DNA of 64,000 bases, from the NCBI RefSeq assembly GCF_900078705.1, contig NZ_FKIF01000002.1, positions 1,054,001 through 1,118,000 of the forward strand, given 5' to 3'. How positions within the stretch are numbered: the stretch's first letter is position 1; each line of letters opens with the position of its first letter. The translations under genes were made by a program, and so were the position numbers. Shown piece by piece: positions 21,247 through 30,376 of the stretch. Source of the DNA: Bordetella ansorpii. Lineage in GTDB: Bacteria > Pseudomonadota > Gammaproteobacteria > Burkholderiales > Burkholderiaceae_B. The notes under the pieces are model-generated. The model saw only the letters and a program-made list of their open reading frames with translations, searched no databases and was not told the origin of the DNA.

Positions 21247-22050
21247 CTACACCGCGCACCCGGATTCGGGCAGCGAGGCAAAACAGGGCTTGGCGGCCAC
21301 GATCGTCAGCGTGTCGCTGGTGAACGAGCCGTCCTCCTGCACCTGGAAATAGCGCCGCACCGGCTCGGGCGCGATGGCGGACATGTGCCGCAGCGCCGCG
21401 ACCAGCGTGTCGGGCGTGCGCATGCGCGCCACCCACGACGAGAACTCCAGCGGCAGCCGCCGCGGCGTCCAGCTGCGAGGCACGAAACCGGCCTCGCTCA
21501 GCATGCGCGTCCATTCCGACGCCGAGTAGTCGCGCACGTGCGAGGTGTCGCGCAGCACTTCGATGGTCTGCAGCCAGGTGTCGAGCAGCGCCTGGCCGGG
21601 CGAGACCACGTCCGCGAAGACCGCCGTGCCGCGCGGCTTGAGCACCCGCAGCGCCTCGCGCATGGCCAGTCCGGGGTCGGACCAGTGGTGGGTCGAGTAC
21701 CGGCACAGCACCAGGTCGAACTCCTCATCCGCGAAGGGCAGGCGTTCGGCCTTGCCGCGGCAGGTCGACAGGTTGGACAGCCCGCGCCGCGCCGCCTCGT
21801 CCGCCACCACGTCCAGCATCCGCTGCGACAGGTCATAGGCGGTGACGTGAGCCACCAGCGGCGCCACGGTGAAGCTGACGTGGCCGCCGCCGCACCCCAG
21901 GTCCAGCACGCGCGCCCGGGGATGCTCGCGGGCGATGTCGGCCAGTTGCCGCAGGTCGGCGCCTTGCGCGTGGACGGTGCTGGTCAGATAGGCGGCGGCC
22001 TGCGGGCCGAACTGGCGGTCCACCGCGGCCTCATGGGTATTCGTGGTCAT
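21247..22050 (-). CDS. Class I SAM-dependent methyltransferase (UbiE/YcgJ-like)
   Basis: The 267-residue protein has a SAM-binding motif at residues 48-57 (VLDLGCGGGH), an acidic loop (VTAYDLSQRMLDVV) and AERLPFADEEFDLVLCR, typical of Methyltransf_11 enzymes. It is a stand-alone paralogue of UbiE rather than UbiE itself, which is at 977-1750. The substrate is unknown. The ATG at 22050 was chosen over 22119 because the longer start would overlap the promoter described at 22101-22129. It is divergent from an XRE regulator that probably controls it. Confidence 0.85.
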   Translation of the reverse strand: MTTNTHEAAVDRQFGPQAAAYLTSTVHAQGADLRQLADIAREHPRARVLDLGCGGGHVSFTVAPLVAHVTAYDLSQRMLDVVADEAARRGLSNLSTCRGKAERLPFADEEFDLVLCRYSTHHWSDPGLAMREALRVLKPRGTAVFADVVSPGQALLDTWLQTIEVLRDTSHVRDYSASEWTRMLSEAGFVPRSWTPRRLPLEFSSWVARMRTPDTLVAALRHMSAIAPEPVRRYFQVQEDGSFTSDTLTIVAAKPCFASLPESGCAV

Positions 22051-22100
22051 GTCGATTCCTGCGTTGTCGGTCAGGGGCCGGAGCGGTCCCCGCAGGGCGT

Positions 22101-22129
22101 AAGATAGGCAGGTGTGCATACGCGTACAA
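22101..22129 (-). promoter_or_regulatory. Sigma-70-type promoter for the methyltransferase with an embedded palindrome
   Basis: On the minus strand, TTGTAC (22129-22124) and TATCTT (22106-22101) are separated by exactly 17 bases. The perfect palindrome TACGCGTA (22119-22126) lies over the -35 side, only 22 bases before the divergent XRE start. This is a natural place for an operator controlling both genes. Confidence 0.5.
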
Positions 22130-22148
22130 GTCTATTGCTTATCCTGGT

Positions 22149-22979
22149 ATGACTACTGCTCCCTCCGCTCCCTCCGCCTCTGACGGCTCTTCCGTGCGCC
22201 GCCACGCGCTGGGCGAATTCGTACGCAGCGCCCGCGCGCGCATCACCCCGCAGATGGCGGGTCTGCCGGACGGGCTGCGGCGCCGCACGCCCGGCCTGCG
22301 CCGCGAAGAGGTGGCGCAGTTGTCGGGCATCAGCGTCACCTGGTACACGTGGATCGAGCAGGGACGCGAGGTCTCGGTGTCGCCCTCGGTGTGGGGGCGC
22401 ATCGCGGGTGTGCTGCAACTGGCGCGTGCCGAACGCGCCTATCTGTTCGAGCTGGCCGAATGCGCCGATCCGCAGCATCCGCGCGATGACGCCAGCGGCA
22501 CGCCCGCGCCGTTGCGCGAATGCGTGGAGGCCATCCAGGCGCCGGCCTACGTGCTGGACCGTGCATGGAACGTGCTGGCCTACAACGCGCCCATGCGCGG
22601 CCTGTTCGACGACTGGCCGGCGCGCGATGCCAAGCCCAACCTGCTGCGCTACATCTTCCAGGACCCCGCCGCGCGCGAGCTGGTGGTGGACTGGGACCAG
22701 CGCGCCCGCCGCGTGGTGGCCGAGTTCCGCGCCGATGCCGGCGCGCACCTGGACGAGCCGGACGTGGCGCAACTGGTGGAAGACCTGAAGCGCGACAGCG
22801 GCACGTTCGCGCACTGGTGGACGCGCCACGCGGTGGTCGAGCGCGAAGGCGGCCTGCGCGATTTCCAGCATCCCCGGCGCGGCCGCGTGGCGTTCCAGCA
22901 GGTCACGTTCCGCCTGGCCACGCATCCGGAGCTGAAGCTGGTGATGTTGCTGGCGGGCGAGGCCATGCCCGCCGAGTAG
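22149..22979 (+). CDS. XRE-family regulator with MmyB-like ligand domain
   Basis: The 276-residue protein has an N-terminal helix-turn-helix (about 20-100), including LRREEVAQLSGISVTWYTWI and SPSVWGRIAGVLQL. A C-terminal MmyB-like PAS-type domain follows (about 115-265, with APAYVLDRAWNVLAYNAPM and GRVAFQQVTFRL). Proteins of this kind are thought to sense small hydrophobic ligands and usually control one divergent gene, here the methyltransferase at 21247. The stop lies 6 bases from the convergent end of mutY. Confidence 0.9.
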   Translation: MTTAPSAPSASDGSSVRRHALGEFVRSARARITPQMAGLPDGLRRRTPGLRREEVAQLSGISVTWYTWIEQGREVSVSPSVWGRIAGVLQLARAERAYLFELAECADPQHPRDDASGTPAPLRECVEAIQAPAYVLDRAWNVLAYNAPMRGLFDDWPARDAKPNLLRYIFQDPAARELVVDWDQRARRVVAEFRADAGAHLDEPDVAQLVEDLKRDSGTFAHWWTRHAVVEREGGLRDFQHPRRGRVAFQQVTFRLATHPELKLVMLLAGEAMPAE

Positions 22980-22985
22980 CCGCGT

Positions 22986-24083
22986 TCAGGCGAAAAGGTC
23001 GCGATCCGCCGCGGGCATGCCCGGCAACCCCGCCAGGAACAGGCCTTCCAGCAGCTTCTTCACCGGCGCGGGCAGGGCGGTGGCGGCCAGTTCCGCCGCC
23101 GGCACCCAGCGCATGACCGGACCTTCGGCCACGCCATCACGCAGCACCGTGGGCGCCCGCACGTGCACATACCAGGGGCTGACGTTCAAGCGGTAATGCG
23201 TGAAGACGTGCGAGAAGTCCGCCAGCCGGTAGTGCGCGGCCGGTTCCAGCCCCAGCCGCCTCGACGCGTCCAGGGGATCGGCGTCCGCCGCGAATTCCGG
23301 CAGGCTCCACAACCCTCCCCAGATGCCGGTTTGCGGCCGTTGCAGCAGCAGCACGGCGCCATCGCGCTGCAGCACCAGCATGCCCGTGTCGCGTTGCGGT
23401 ACGGCCTTGCGCGCCTTGGGGGTAGGCAGTTCCTGCTGGCGGCCCTCGCGCCGCGCGACACAGGTGTCCATGACCGGGCAGCGCTCGCAGGCCGGCTTGC
23501 CGCGCGTACAGAGCGTGGCGCCCAGGTCCATCAGGCCCTGCGTGTAGGCGCGCATGTCCAGCGTGGGCGCCGCGGCCACCTGGGCGTCGGCCAGCGCCCA
23601 CAGGCGTTGCTCGACTTCGCGCTTGGCGGGATCGCCCTCCACCCCGAAATGGCGCGTGAATACACGCTTGACGTTGCCATCGAGGATGGGCGAGCGCTCG
23701 CCGTACGAGAACGCCGCGATGGCCGCCGCCGTGGAGCGGCCGATGCCGGGCAGCGTGGCGATCTGCGCCGCGGTGGGCGGAAAGCGGCCGCCCCAATCGG
23801 CCACGACCTGCTGGGCGCAGCGGTGCAGGTTGCGCGCGCGGGCGTAGTAGCCCAGGCCGGCCCAGTAGGGCATGACCTCGTCCTGGGTGGCGGCGGCCAG
23901 CGCCGCCACGTCCGGGAAGCGTTCCAGGAAGCGCTCGTAATAGGGGATGACCGTGGCGACCTGAGTCTGCTGCAGCATGATCTCGGACAGCCAGGTGCGG
24001 TAGGCGTTGGGAGCGCCTTGCCAGGGCAGGCCGTGACGGCCGTGCCGGGTCTGCCAGGCGGCGATGCGGGTGGCGAAATCCAT
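22986..24083 (-). CDS. mutY: A/G-specific adenine glycosylase MutY
   Basis: The 365-residue base-excision enzyme removes adenine mispaired with 8-oxoguanine. The catalytic glutamate is E34 (SEIMLQQTQVATV), the helix-hairpin-helix is at 111-120 (LPGIGRSTAA), and the catalytic aspartate is D135 (PILDGNVKRV). The [4Fe-4S] cysteines are C192, C199, C202 and C208. The C-terminal third is the NUDIX-like recognition domain (TGMLVLQRDGAVLLLQRP). All key residues are present. Confidence 0.97.
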   Translation of the reverse strand: MDFATRIAAWQTRHGRHGLPWQGAPNAYRTWLSEIMLQQTQVATVIPYYERFLERFPDVAALAAATQDEVMPYWAGLGYYARARNLHRCAQQVVADWGGRFPPTAAQIATLPGIGRSTAAAIAAFSYGERSPILDGNVKRVFTRHFGVEGDPAKREVEQRLWALADAQVAAAPTLDMRAYTQGLMDLGATLCTRGKPACERCPVMDTCVARREGRQQELPTPKARKAVPQRDTGMLVLQRDGAVLLLQRPQTGIWGGLWSLPEFAADADPLDASRRLGLEPAAHYRLADFSHVFTHYRLNVSPWYVHVRAPTVLRDGVAEGPVMRWVPAAELAATALPAPVKKLLEGLFLAGLPGMPAADRDLFA

Positions 24084-24305
24084 GCCGGATTATCGCATCG
24101 CCCTATTGCGGGGACGCATCCGGACGAGTACAACATGAACAAAACAGGAAGCACCCTGGTGTGCTGTCCCATGGATCGCCGGCATGGCCAGACGTGCCGG
24201 GGCATCCATGCGACAGCGCACTGATGCCCCGGGCCAGCCGCCGGCCGCTCCACAAGAGCTCTTTTCCAGCGGCCATCCCGGTATTCCAAGACCAACGGAG
24301 TAGAC

Positions 24306-27300
24306 ATGAACGCCCCTCTCTCGCCCGCGCAACACGCGGCGCTTGCCTCTGTCCAACTGGACGATCGATACACCCTTGAAACCGGCCGGGCCTGGATGAG
24401 CGGCATCCATGCCCTGGTGCGCCTGCCCATCATGCAGCGGCTGCGCGACGCGCAGGCCGGCCTGAACACCGCCGGCTTCGTGTCGGGCTACCGCGGTTCG
24501 CCGCTGGGCGGCGTCGACCAGAACATGTGGAAGGCGGCCAAGTACCTGAAGCAGCACCACGTCGAGTTCCAGCCCGGGGTCAACGAAGACCTGGCCGCCA
24601 CCGCCGTGTGGGGCTCGCAGCAGGTGAACCTGTTCCCGGGCGCGAAGTACGACGGCGTGTTCGGCATGTGGTACGGCAAGGGCCCCGGCGTGGACCGCTG
24701 CGGCGACGTGTTCAAGCATGCCAACGCGGCGGGCACGTCGCGCCATGGCGGCGTGCTGGTGGTGGCGGGCGACGATCACCCGGCCAAGTCTTCCACGCTG
24801 CCGCACCAGAGCGACCACATCCTCAAGGCCTGCATGATTCCGGTGCTGTTCCCGTCCAGCGTGCAGGAAGTGCTGGATTTCGGGCTGCACGGCTGGGCCA
24901 TGAGCCGCTATGCGGGCGTCTGGGTGGGCCTGAAGACGATCACCGACATCGTCGAGGTCTCGGCCTCGGTGGACGTCGACGTCGATCGCGTGAAGATCCT
25001 GCTGCCGGAAGATTTCCAGCTGCCGGGCGATGGCCTGAACATCCGCCTGCCCGACACCCCGCTGGAGCAGGAGGCGCGCCTATTGGACTACAAGCTGTAC
25101 GCCGCCCTGGCGTACGCGCGCGCCAACAAGCTGAACCGCGAACCGTGGCAGGTGCCGCAGCAGGATGCGCGCTTCGGCATCATGACATCGGGCAAGGCCT
25201 ATCTCGACACGCGCCAGGCGCTGTCCGACCTGGGCCTGTCGGAAGAGGTGTGCCGCCGCATCGGCGTGCGCCTGTTCAAGGTGGGCATGGTGTGGCCGCT
25301 GGAAGCCAGCGGCACGCAGCAGTTCGCCGAGGGCCTGGACGAGATCCTGGTGGTGGAGGAAAAGCGCCAGGTGCTCGAATACCAGTTGAAGGAAGAGCTG
25401 TTCAGCTGGATCGGCTCGGGCAAGAAGATTCCTCGCGTGGTCGGCAAGTTCGACGACAAGGACGGCGGCGAATGGTCGGTGCCGCAAGGCAACTGGCTGC
25501 TGCCGGCGCACTACGAGTTCTCGCCCGCCATGGTGGCCAAGGTCATCGGCCAGCGCCTGCTGCGCTTCGAATTGCCCGAGGACGTGCGCGCCGGCATCGA
25601 GGCGCGCCTGGCCTTCATCGAGGCCCGTGAAACCGCGCTGTCCAAGCCGCGCGTCACGGCCGAGCGCAAGCCCTGGTTCTGCTCGGGCTGTCCGCACAAC
25701 ACCTCCACGCGCCTGCCCGATGGCTCGCGCGGCATGGCGGGCATCGGTTGCCACTACATGGTGACCTGGATGGGCCGCAACACGCAGGTGTTCACCCAGA
25801 TGGGCGGCGAGGGCGTGCCCTGGATCGGCCAGGCGCCGTTCACCGAGGAAAAGCACGTGTTCGCCAATCTGGGTGACGGCACGTACTTCCATTCGGGACT
25901 GCTGGCGATCCGCGCGGCGGTGGCGGCCAAGGCGCCCATCACCTACAAGATCCTGTTCAACGATGCCGTGGCCATGACCGGCGGGCAGCCGGTCGATGGC
26001 CCCATCAGCGTGCCGATGATCGCGAACCAGGTGGCGGCGGAAGGCATCGAGAAGATCATCATCGTGACCGACGAGCCGCAGAAGTACCGCGGCGTGTCCG
26101 GCCTGGCGCCCAACGTGCCCGTCAAGCATCGCGACGAACTGGACGCGGTGATGCGCGAACTGCGCGAATATCCCAACGTGTCGGTGCTGATCTATGACCA
26201 GACCTGCGCCACCGAGAAGCGCCGCCGCCGCAAGCGCAATGCGTATCCCGATCCCGCGCGCCGTGTCGTCATCAACGAGCGCGTGTGCGAGGGCTGCGGC
26301 GATTGTTCCGAGAAGTCGCATTGCCTGTCGGTCGAGCCGCTGGAGACCGAGTTCGGCCGCAAGCGCACCATCAACCAGTCCAGCTGCAACAAGGATTATT
26401 CCTGCCTGAAGGGCTTTTGCCCCAGCCTGGTCACGATCGAAGGCGGCAAGCTGCGCAAGCCCGGCGCGTTGCAGCAGCAAGGAGACATCGCCGCGGGCCT
26501 GCCCGAGCCGCGCGCGGCGGACCTGCGCGCGGGCCACTACGGCGTCTTCATCGCCGGCGTGGGGGGCACGGGCGTGGTCACCATCGGCCAATTGCTGGGC
26601 ATGGCCGCGCACCTGGAGGGCAAGGGCTGTTCGGTGCTGGACATGGCGGGCCTGGCGCAGAAGGGCGGCGCGGTGTATTCGCACGTGGTGCTGGCGCCCA
26701 CGCCGGGCGAGCTGATGAACACGCGCGTGGCCATGGGCGAGGCCGACCTGGTGCTGATCGGCGACATGGTGGTGGGCACGGGGCCCGAGGCCATGGCGCG
26801 CATGCGCCCGGGCCGCACGCATGCCCTGCTGAACAGCGACGTGGCGCCCACCGCGGCCTTCGTCAGCAACCCCGACTGGACGCTGCCGGGCTCGGACCTG
26901 CAGGCGGATCTGCAGGCGGCTTGCGGCGCCGGCAACGTCGACACCATCGATGCGGCCGAGCTGGCGGTGGGCCTGCTCGGCGATGCCATCTACGCCAACC
27001 CGCTGATGATGGGCTATGCCTATCAGAAGGGCTGGCTGCCGCTGGGCGAGGCGGCGCTGCTGCGCGCCATCGAACTCAACGGCCAGCAGGTGCCGAACAA
27101 CGTGGCGGCGTTCGCCTGGGGCCGCCGCGCCGCGCACGACCTGGCCGCGGTGCAGGGGCTGATCGGCGCGCCCGCCACACACGCGCCGCCCGTTGCCGAC
27201 GAGGGCATCGTGGAGGTGCGCCGGGGGCAGGGGGCCGTGGTCGACTTCAAGCGGCCGGGCGGCGAGCTGGATGCGCTGGTGTCTCGTCGTGTCGAATTCC

Positions 27301-27923
27301 TGACGCGGTACCAGAACGCCGCCTACGCGCGGCGCTATCAGGAACTGGTCGACCATGTGGCGCAGGCCGAGCGCGCCGCCACCGGCACCACGCGCCTGGC
27401 CACGGCGGTGGCGCACTACTACTTCAAGCTGATGGCCTACAAGGACGAGTACGAGGTGGCGCGCCTGTACACCGATGGCGAGTTCCTCAAGCGCATCGAG
27501 GCGCAGTTCGAAGGCGACTGGACGGTCAACTTCCACCTGGCGCCGCCGCTGTTCGCAAAACGCGATGCGCAGGGACACCTGGTCAAGCGCCGCTATGGGC
27601 CGGGCATGCTGCGCGCCTTCAAGCTGATGGCCCGGCTGCGGGGCCTGCGCGGCACGCCGCTCGACGTGTTCGGCTACACGGCCGAGCGGCGCGCCGAACG
27701 CGAGCTGGTCCGCCAGTACCGCGAGGACATCATGGCGATCCTGCCCAAGGTGTCGCGCGCCAACCTGGAGCGCGCGGTGGCGCTGGCCAGCCTGCCGGAG
27801 CACATCCGCGGCTACGGCCACATCAAGGAGGCCGCGATGGCAAAGGCCGCCGCGCGCCGGCGGGAAATGCTGAGGGACTTCAGCGCGCAGGTGGTGCCCC
27901 TCGACGGCGCGCGGGCGGCCTAG
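24306..27923 (+). CDS. Indolepyruvate ferredoxin oxidoreductase (fused alpha/beta/gamma)
   Basis: The 1205-residue single-chain 2-oxoacid:ferredoxin oxidoreductase decarboxylates aryl or branched 2-oxo acids to acyl-CoA. In order: an N-terminal thiamine-diphosphate pyrimidine half (TAGFVSGYRGSPLGGVDQ); a TPP-binding part (about 440-640, including ANLGDGTYFHSGLLAIRAAV); a ferredoxin-like cysteine cluster starting at C661 (CEGCGDCSEKSHC); a gamma domain (about 738-930, GVGGTGVVTIGQLL); and a C-terminal domain of unknown function. The ATG at 24306 is preceded by GGAG. Nothing specific was recognised in the 222 bases upstream beyond this site. Likely substrates are aromatic 2-oxo acids from amino acid breakdown. 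Confidence 0.93.
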   Translation: MNAPLSPAQHAALASVQLDDRYTLETGRAWMSGIHALVRLPIMQRLRDAQAGLNTAGFVSGYRGSPLGGVDQNMWKAAKYLKQHHVEFQPGVNEDLAATAVWGSQQVNLFPGAKYDGVFGMWYGKGPGVDRCGDVFKHANAAGTSRHGGVLVVAGDDHPAKSSTLPHQSDHILKACMIPVLFPSSVQEVLDFGLHGWAMSRYAGVWVGLKTITDIVEVSASVDVDVDRVKILLPEDFQLPGDGLNIRLPDTPLEQEARLLDYKLYAALAYARANKLNREPWQVPQQDARFGIMTSGKAYLDTRQALSDLGLSEEVCRRIGVRLFKVGMVWPLEASGTQQFAEGLDEILVVEEKRQVLEYQLKEELFSWIGSGKKIPRVVGKFDDKDGGEWSVPQGNWLLPAHYEFSPAMVAKVIGQRLLRFELPEDVRAGIEARLAFIEARETALSKPRVTAERKPWFCSGCPHNTSTRLPDGSRGMAGIGCHYMVTWMGRNTQVFTQMGGEGVPWIGQAPFTEEKHVFANLGDGTYFHSGLLAIRAAVAAKAPITYKILFNDAVAMTGGQPVDGPISVPMIANQVAAEGIEKIIIVTDEPQKYRGVSGLAPNVPVKHRDELDAVMRELREYPNVSVLIYDQTCATEKRRRRKRNAYPDPARRVVINERVCEGCGDCSEKSHCLSVEPLETEFGRKRTINQSSCNKDYSCLKGFCPSLVTIEGGKLRKPGALQQQGDIAAGLPEPRAADLRAGHYGVFIAGVGGTGVVTIGQLLGMAAHLEGKGCSVLDMAGLAQKGGAVYSHVVLAPTPGELMNTRVAMGEADLVLIGDMVVGTGPEAMARMRPGRTHALLNSDVAPTAAFVSNPDWTLPGSDLQADLQAACGAGNVDTIDAAELAVGLLGDAIYANPLMMGYAYQKGWLPLGEAALLRAIELNGQQVPNNVAAFAWGRRAAHDLAAVQGLIGAPATHAPPVADEGIVEVRRGQGAVVDFKRPGGELDALVSRRVEFLTRYQNAAYARRYQELVDHVAQAERAATGTTRLATAVAHYYFKLMAYKDEYEVARLYTDGEFLKRIEAQFEGDWTVNFHLAPPLFAKRDAQGHLVKRRYGPGMLRAFKLMARLRGLRGTPLDVFGYTAERRAERELVRQYREDIMAILPKVSRANLERAVALASLPEHIRGYGHIKEAAMAKAAARRREMLRDFSAQVVPLDGARAA

Positions 27924-27973
27924 ACGCCGGCTTTTCGCCCCAGGGTGATTGACATGGGGTGTTCCGTGGATAT

Positions 27974-27995
27974 ATCGTAAGACATATCTTACGAT
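27974..27995. promoter_or_regulatory. Perfect inverted repeat before the PadR-type gene, probable operator
   Basis: ATCGTAAGA (27974-27982) and TCTTACGAT (27987-27995) are exact complements across the spacer CATA. The site ends 15 bases before the PadR-type start codon. E. coli YqjI, a related PadR regulator, represses its own gene and yqjH through AT-rich palindromes, so autoregulation is likely here. Confidence 0.7.
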
Positions 27996-28010
27996 CTACG
28001 GAGCATTCTC

Positions 28011-28688
28011 ATGCATTTTCCCTGGCAGGGTTTCTCGCGGGGCCATTCGCCCCGGCATTGGTTCGGCATGGGCGGTCCGCGCGGCGGCCGCCATGGGCGG
28101 GGCGGCGGCTGGATGGGCGGCGGCTGGGGCGGCATGGGCGACGATGGATTCACCCGTGGCCGCAAGTTCGGCGCCGACGAACTCCAACTGATGCTGCTGG
28201 CGATGCTGCAGGAGCAGCCCCGCCATGGCTACGAACTGATCAAGGCGCTGGAGACGCGTTCCAACGGCTTCTACACCCCGAGCCCCGGGGTGGTCTATCC
28301 CGCGCTGACCTATCTGGAAGAACTGGACTACGCCACGGTCGAAGTTCACGGCAACCGCAAGCGCTATCACCTGGCCGAGGCGGGCCGCGTCCACCTGGAC
28401 GAGAACCGCGAGCGCGTCGACCTGATCTTCGCGGGGTTGGCCCATGCCGCGCGCAAGATGGCGTGGATGAAGCAGTGGGGCGGCCAGGACGGCGCCGCAG
28501 AGACGCCCGCGGGTCCCCAGGGCGGCGGTTGGGTCAAGGAACTGGACGAGGCGCGCCACGCGCTGAAGATGGCGCTGTTCCGGCGCAGCGAAGCCGATGC
28601 CGACGAACAGCGCCGCCTGGCCGACATCCTGCGCCGCGCCACCGCCGAGATCGAGCAGGGTGGGCCCTGTCAGCCCCCGAAGGCTTGA
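28011..28688 (+). CDS. PadR-family metal-responsive-type regulator (YqjI-like)
   Basis: The 225-residue protein has a Gly/His/Arg-rich N-terminal tail (about 1-45, for example PRGGRHGRGGGWMGGGWGG). A PadR winged helix follows (about 53-140, with ELQLMLLAMLQEQPRHGYEL and SPGVVYPALTYLEELDYATV), then a C-terminal helical dimerisation segment. E. coli YqjI has a comparable His-rich N-terminus that binds nickel and controls the ferric-siderophore reductase yqjH. Here the next gene is a siderophore-interacting reductase of the same family, which supports the parallel. Metal binding by this tail is inferred. Confidence 0.88.
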   Translation: MHFPWQGFSRGHSPRHWFGMGGPRGGRHGRGGGWMGGGWGGMGDDGFTRGRKFGADELQLMLLAMLQEQPRHGYELIKALETRSNGFYTPSPGVVYPALTYLEELDYATVEVHGNRKRYHLAEAGRVHLDENRERVDLIFAGLAHAARKMAWMKQWGGQDGAAETPAGPQGGGWVKELDEARHALKMALFRRSEADADEQRRLADILRRATAEIEQGGPCQPPKA

Positions 28689-28719
28689 ATCCCCCATCAG
28701 ATCCCGGAGAGAGAATCCC

Positions 28720-29544
28720 ATGACATCCGATACCCTGGACGCGGCGCGCCCGCAGGTCCGCAAGGTTCAACATGCATTGAAAGCCCGTCTGTTGCGGGTG
28801 CGCCGCACCACGGCCCTCAGCCCGCAGATGGTTCGCATCACGCTGGAAGGCGACGACCTTGACGGCTTCGTCTCCGCCTCGTTCGACGATCACGTCAAAC
28901 TGTTCTTCCCGTCCGAGCCGGATGCCACGCCGGTGATGCCGGTCTTCGGCCCGAATGGCCCGCAATGGCCCGAGGACGCGCCCAGGCCCGTCACGCGGGA
29001 CTACACGCCACGCCGCTACGACGCGCAGGCCGGTGAACTGGACATCGACTTCGTGCTGCACGGCGAGGGGCCGGCCACGGCCTGGGCCGCGCAGGCGCGT
29101 CCTGGGCAGCAACTGGGCGTGGGCGGACCGCGCGGCTCATTCGTCGTGCCGCTGGGGTTCGACTGGCACCTGCTGACCGGCGACGAGACGGCCCTGCCGG
29201 CGATTGCCCGCCGCTTGTCCGAGTTGCCGGCTTCCGCGCGCGTGATCGCGGTGATCGAGACGCGCCAGACGTCGGCGCGACTGCCGCTGGAATGCGCTGC
29301 CGACCTGACCCTGCAGTGGGTGCATTGCGCGGTGGATACGTCCGATGGCCGCACGGCGCTGGAGCGCGCGGTGCGCCGCCTGCGATTGCCGGAAGGCCAG
29401 GGCTATACGTGGGCGGCGGGCGAATACTCGGCCATCCGCGCGATCCGCCAGCACCTGGTGCAGGAGCGAGGCATGGATTCGGCGTCGATTCGCGCCGCGA
29501 GCTACTGGCGGCGGGGGCCCGGCGCCGGGCACGAGGTGTTCTAG
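28720..29544 (+). CDS. Siderophore-interacting protein, FAD-dependent ferric reductase (YqjH/ViuB-like)
   Basis: The 274-residue protein has an N-terminal FAD-binding barrel with RDYTPRRYD (near 88-96) and [12 protein letters not shown]-terminal SIP domain follows (about 145-270, [38 protein letters not shown]) and ends [16 protein letters not shown]. It would reduce ferric siderophores in the cytoplasm using NAD(P)H and so release iron. The ATG at 28720 follows a strong GGAGAGAG ribosome-binding site, 31 bases after the PadR-type gene. The two are probably one operon under the inverted repeat at 27974. Confidence 0.92.
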   Translation: MTSDTLDAARPQVRKVQHALKARLLRVRRTTALSPQMVRITLEGDDLDGFVSASFDDHVKLFFPSEPDATPVMPVFGPNGPQWPEDAPRPVTRDYTPRRYDAQAGELDIDFVLHGEGPATAWAAQARPGQQLGVGGPRGSFVVPLGFDWHLLTGDETALPAIARRLSELPASARVIAVIETRQTSARLPLECAADLTLQWVHCAVDTSDGRTALERAVRRLRLPEGQGYTWAAGEYSAIRAIRQHLVQERGMDSASIRAASYWRRGPGAGHEVF

Positions 29545-29592
29545 CGCTGCCGCGCCGGGAAGCCGGCCTCGGCCCGGGGCCGGCCGGCAGCG
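29545..29592. terminator. Inverted repeat between convergent genes, possible bidirectional terminator
   Basis: CGCTGCCG (29545-29552) pairs with CGGCAGCG (29585-29592) around a GC-rich interior that can also fold. It fills the gap between the siderophore reductase stop and the cheD stop. There is no clear T-tract, so function is tentative. Confidence 0.45.
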
Positions 29593-29596
29593 TTGG

Positions 29597-30343
29597 TCAG
29601 GACTTGGCCTTGTCGAAGCGTTCGACGCGCATCGGGCTGGGTGTGGCAGGCTTGTCGAAACGCTCGACCTTCATGCCGCCCGCAGGCTTGTCGAAGCGCT
29701 CGACCTTCATGCCGCCCGCGGGCTTGTCGAAGCGCTCGACATTTTGCGGGGCCCGCGTTTCCGACTGCACGAACTCGGCGGCCGCCTCTTCGCGCTTGGC
29801 GATCAGCACTTCGCCCTTCTGGTGATGCGGGGCCATGCGGCGCACCATCACGCGGCCTTCCTGCGGGAAGAAGTTGATGCGCCGCGCATGGATATCGCCC
29901 AGGTCCTGGGCCAGTACCGGGATGCCTTCCATCTTCAGGTAGCTGAGCACGAACTGGCCGTTGCGCTCGCCGATGTTCAACTGCTGCATGGCGCTGAGCA
30001 CCGCGCCGCCGCCGAAGACCTTGGCTTCGAGGCGCTCGCGCGCTGCGCCGGCCTTGATCAGTTCGTTGATCAGCACTTCCATGGCGAACGAGCCGTAGCG
30101 CATGGTGGCCGAGGCTGGCGACGAGGCATCGCCCTCGGGCAGCATGAAGTGGTTCATGCCGCCGACGCCGGTGACCGGGTCGCGCAGACAGGCCGCCACG
30201 CACGAGCCCAGCACCGTCGACAACATCAGGTTCTCGTGGGTGGTGGTGACGTAGTATTCGTTCGGCAATATCTTGACCGCGTCGCTCTTGAAGGCGCTGT
30301 CGTAGTAGTGGCGCGTGGCGCGGGCTTTTGAGGCGGATGGCAT
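29597..30343 (-). CDS. cheD: CheD chemoreceptor glutamine deamidase with repeated C-terminal tail
   Basis: The 248-residue protein has a normal CheD core (about 1-190). The catalytic cysteine lies in [15 protein letters not shown] and the histidine in [11 protein letters not shown], followed by [12 protein letters not shown] and [15 protein letters not shown]. CheD deamidates glutamines in chemotaxis receptors. The C-terminal 47 residues are unusual: four copies of VERFDK (at 202, 214, 226 and 240), the first two in exact 12-residue units with PAGGMK. No other chemotaxis gene is nearby. A sigma-28-like promoter at 30377-30402 links it to the flagellar regulon. Confidence 0.93.
   Translation of the reverse strand: MPSASKARATRHYYDSAFKSDAVKILPNEYYVTTTHENLMLSTVLGSCVAACLRDPVTGVGGMNHFMLPEGDASSPASATMRYGSFAMEVLINELIKAGAARERLEAKVFGGGAVLSAMQQLNIGERNGQFVLSYLKMEGIPVLAQDLGDIHARRINFFPQEGRVMVRRMAPHHQKGEVLIAKREEAAAEFVQSETRAPQNVERFDKPAGGMKVERFDKPAGGMKVERFDKPATPSPMRVERFDKAKS
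29648..29740. repeat. 36-bp tandem repeat within the 3' end of cheD
   Basis: Two nearly identical 36-bp units (29648-29683 and 29684-29719) differ by single bases. A third, truncated unit follows (29720-29740). Each unit encodes [12 protein letters not shown] on the minus strand, so copy-number change would keep the reading frame. Confidence 0.9.
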
Positions 30344-30376
30344 GGGAGCAGGGCGCGAGCCGGAAATTAAACGACA

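Noticed and set aside
25080-27821. 913-residue antisense frame in the indolepyruvate oxidoreductase gene
   Set aside because: It is an antisense shadow without recognisable motifs. The plus strand has cofactor and cysteine motifs over its whole length.
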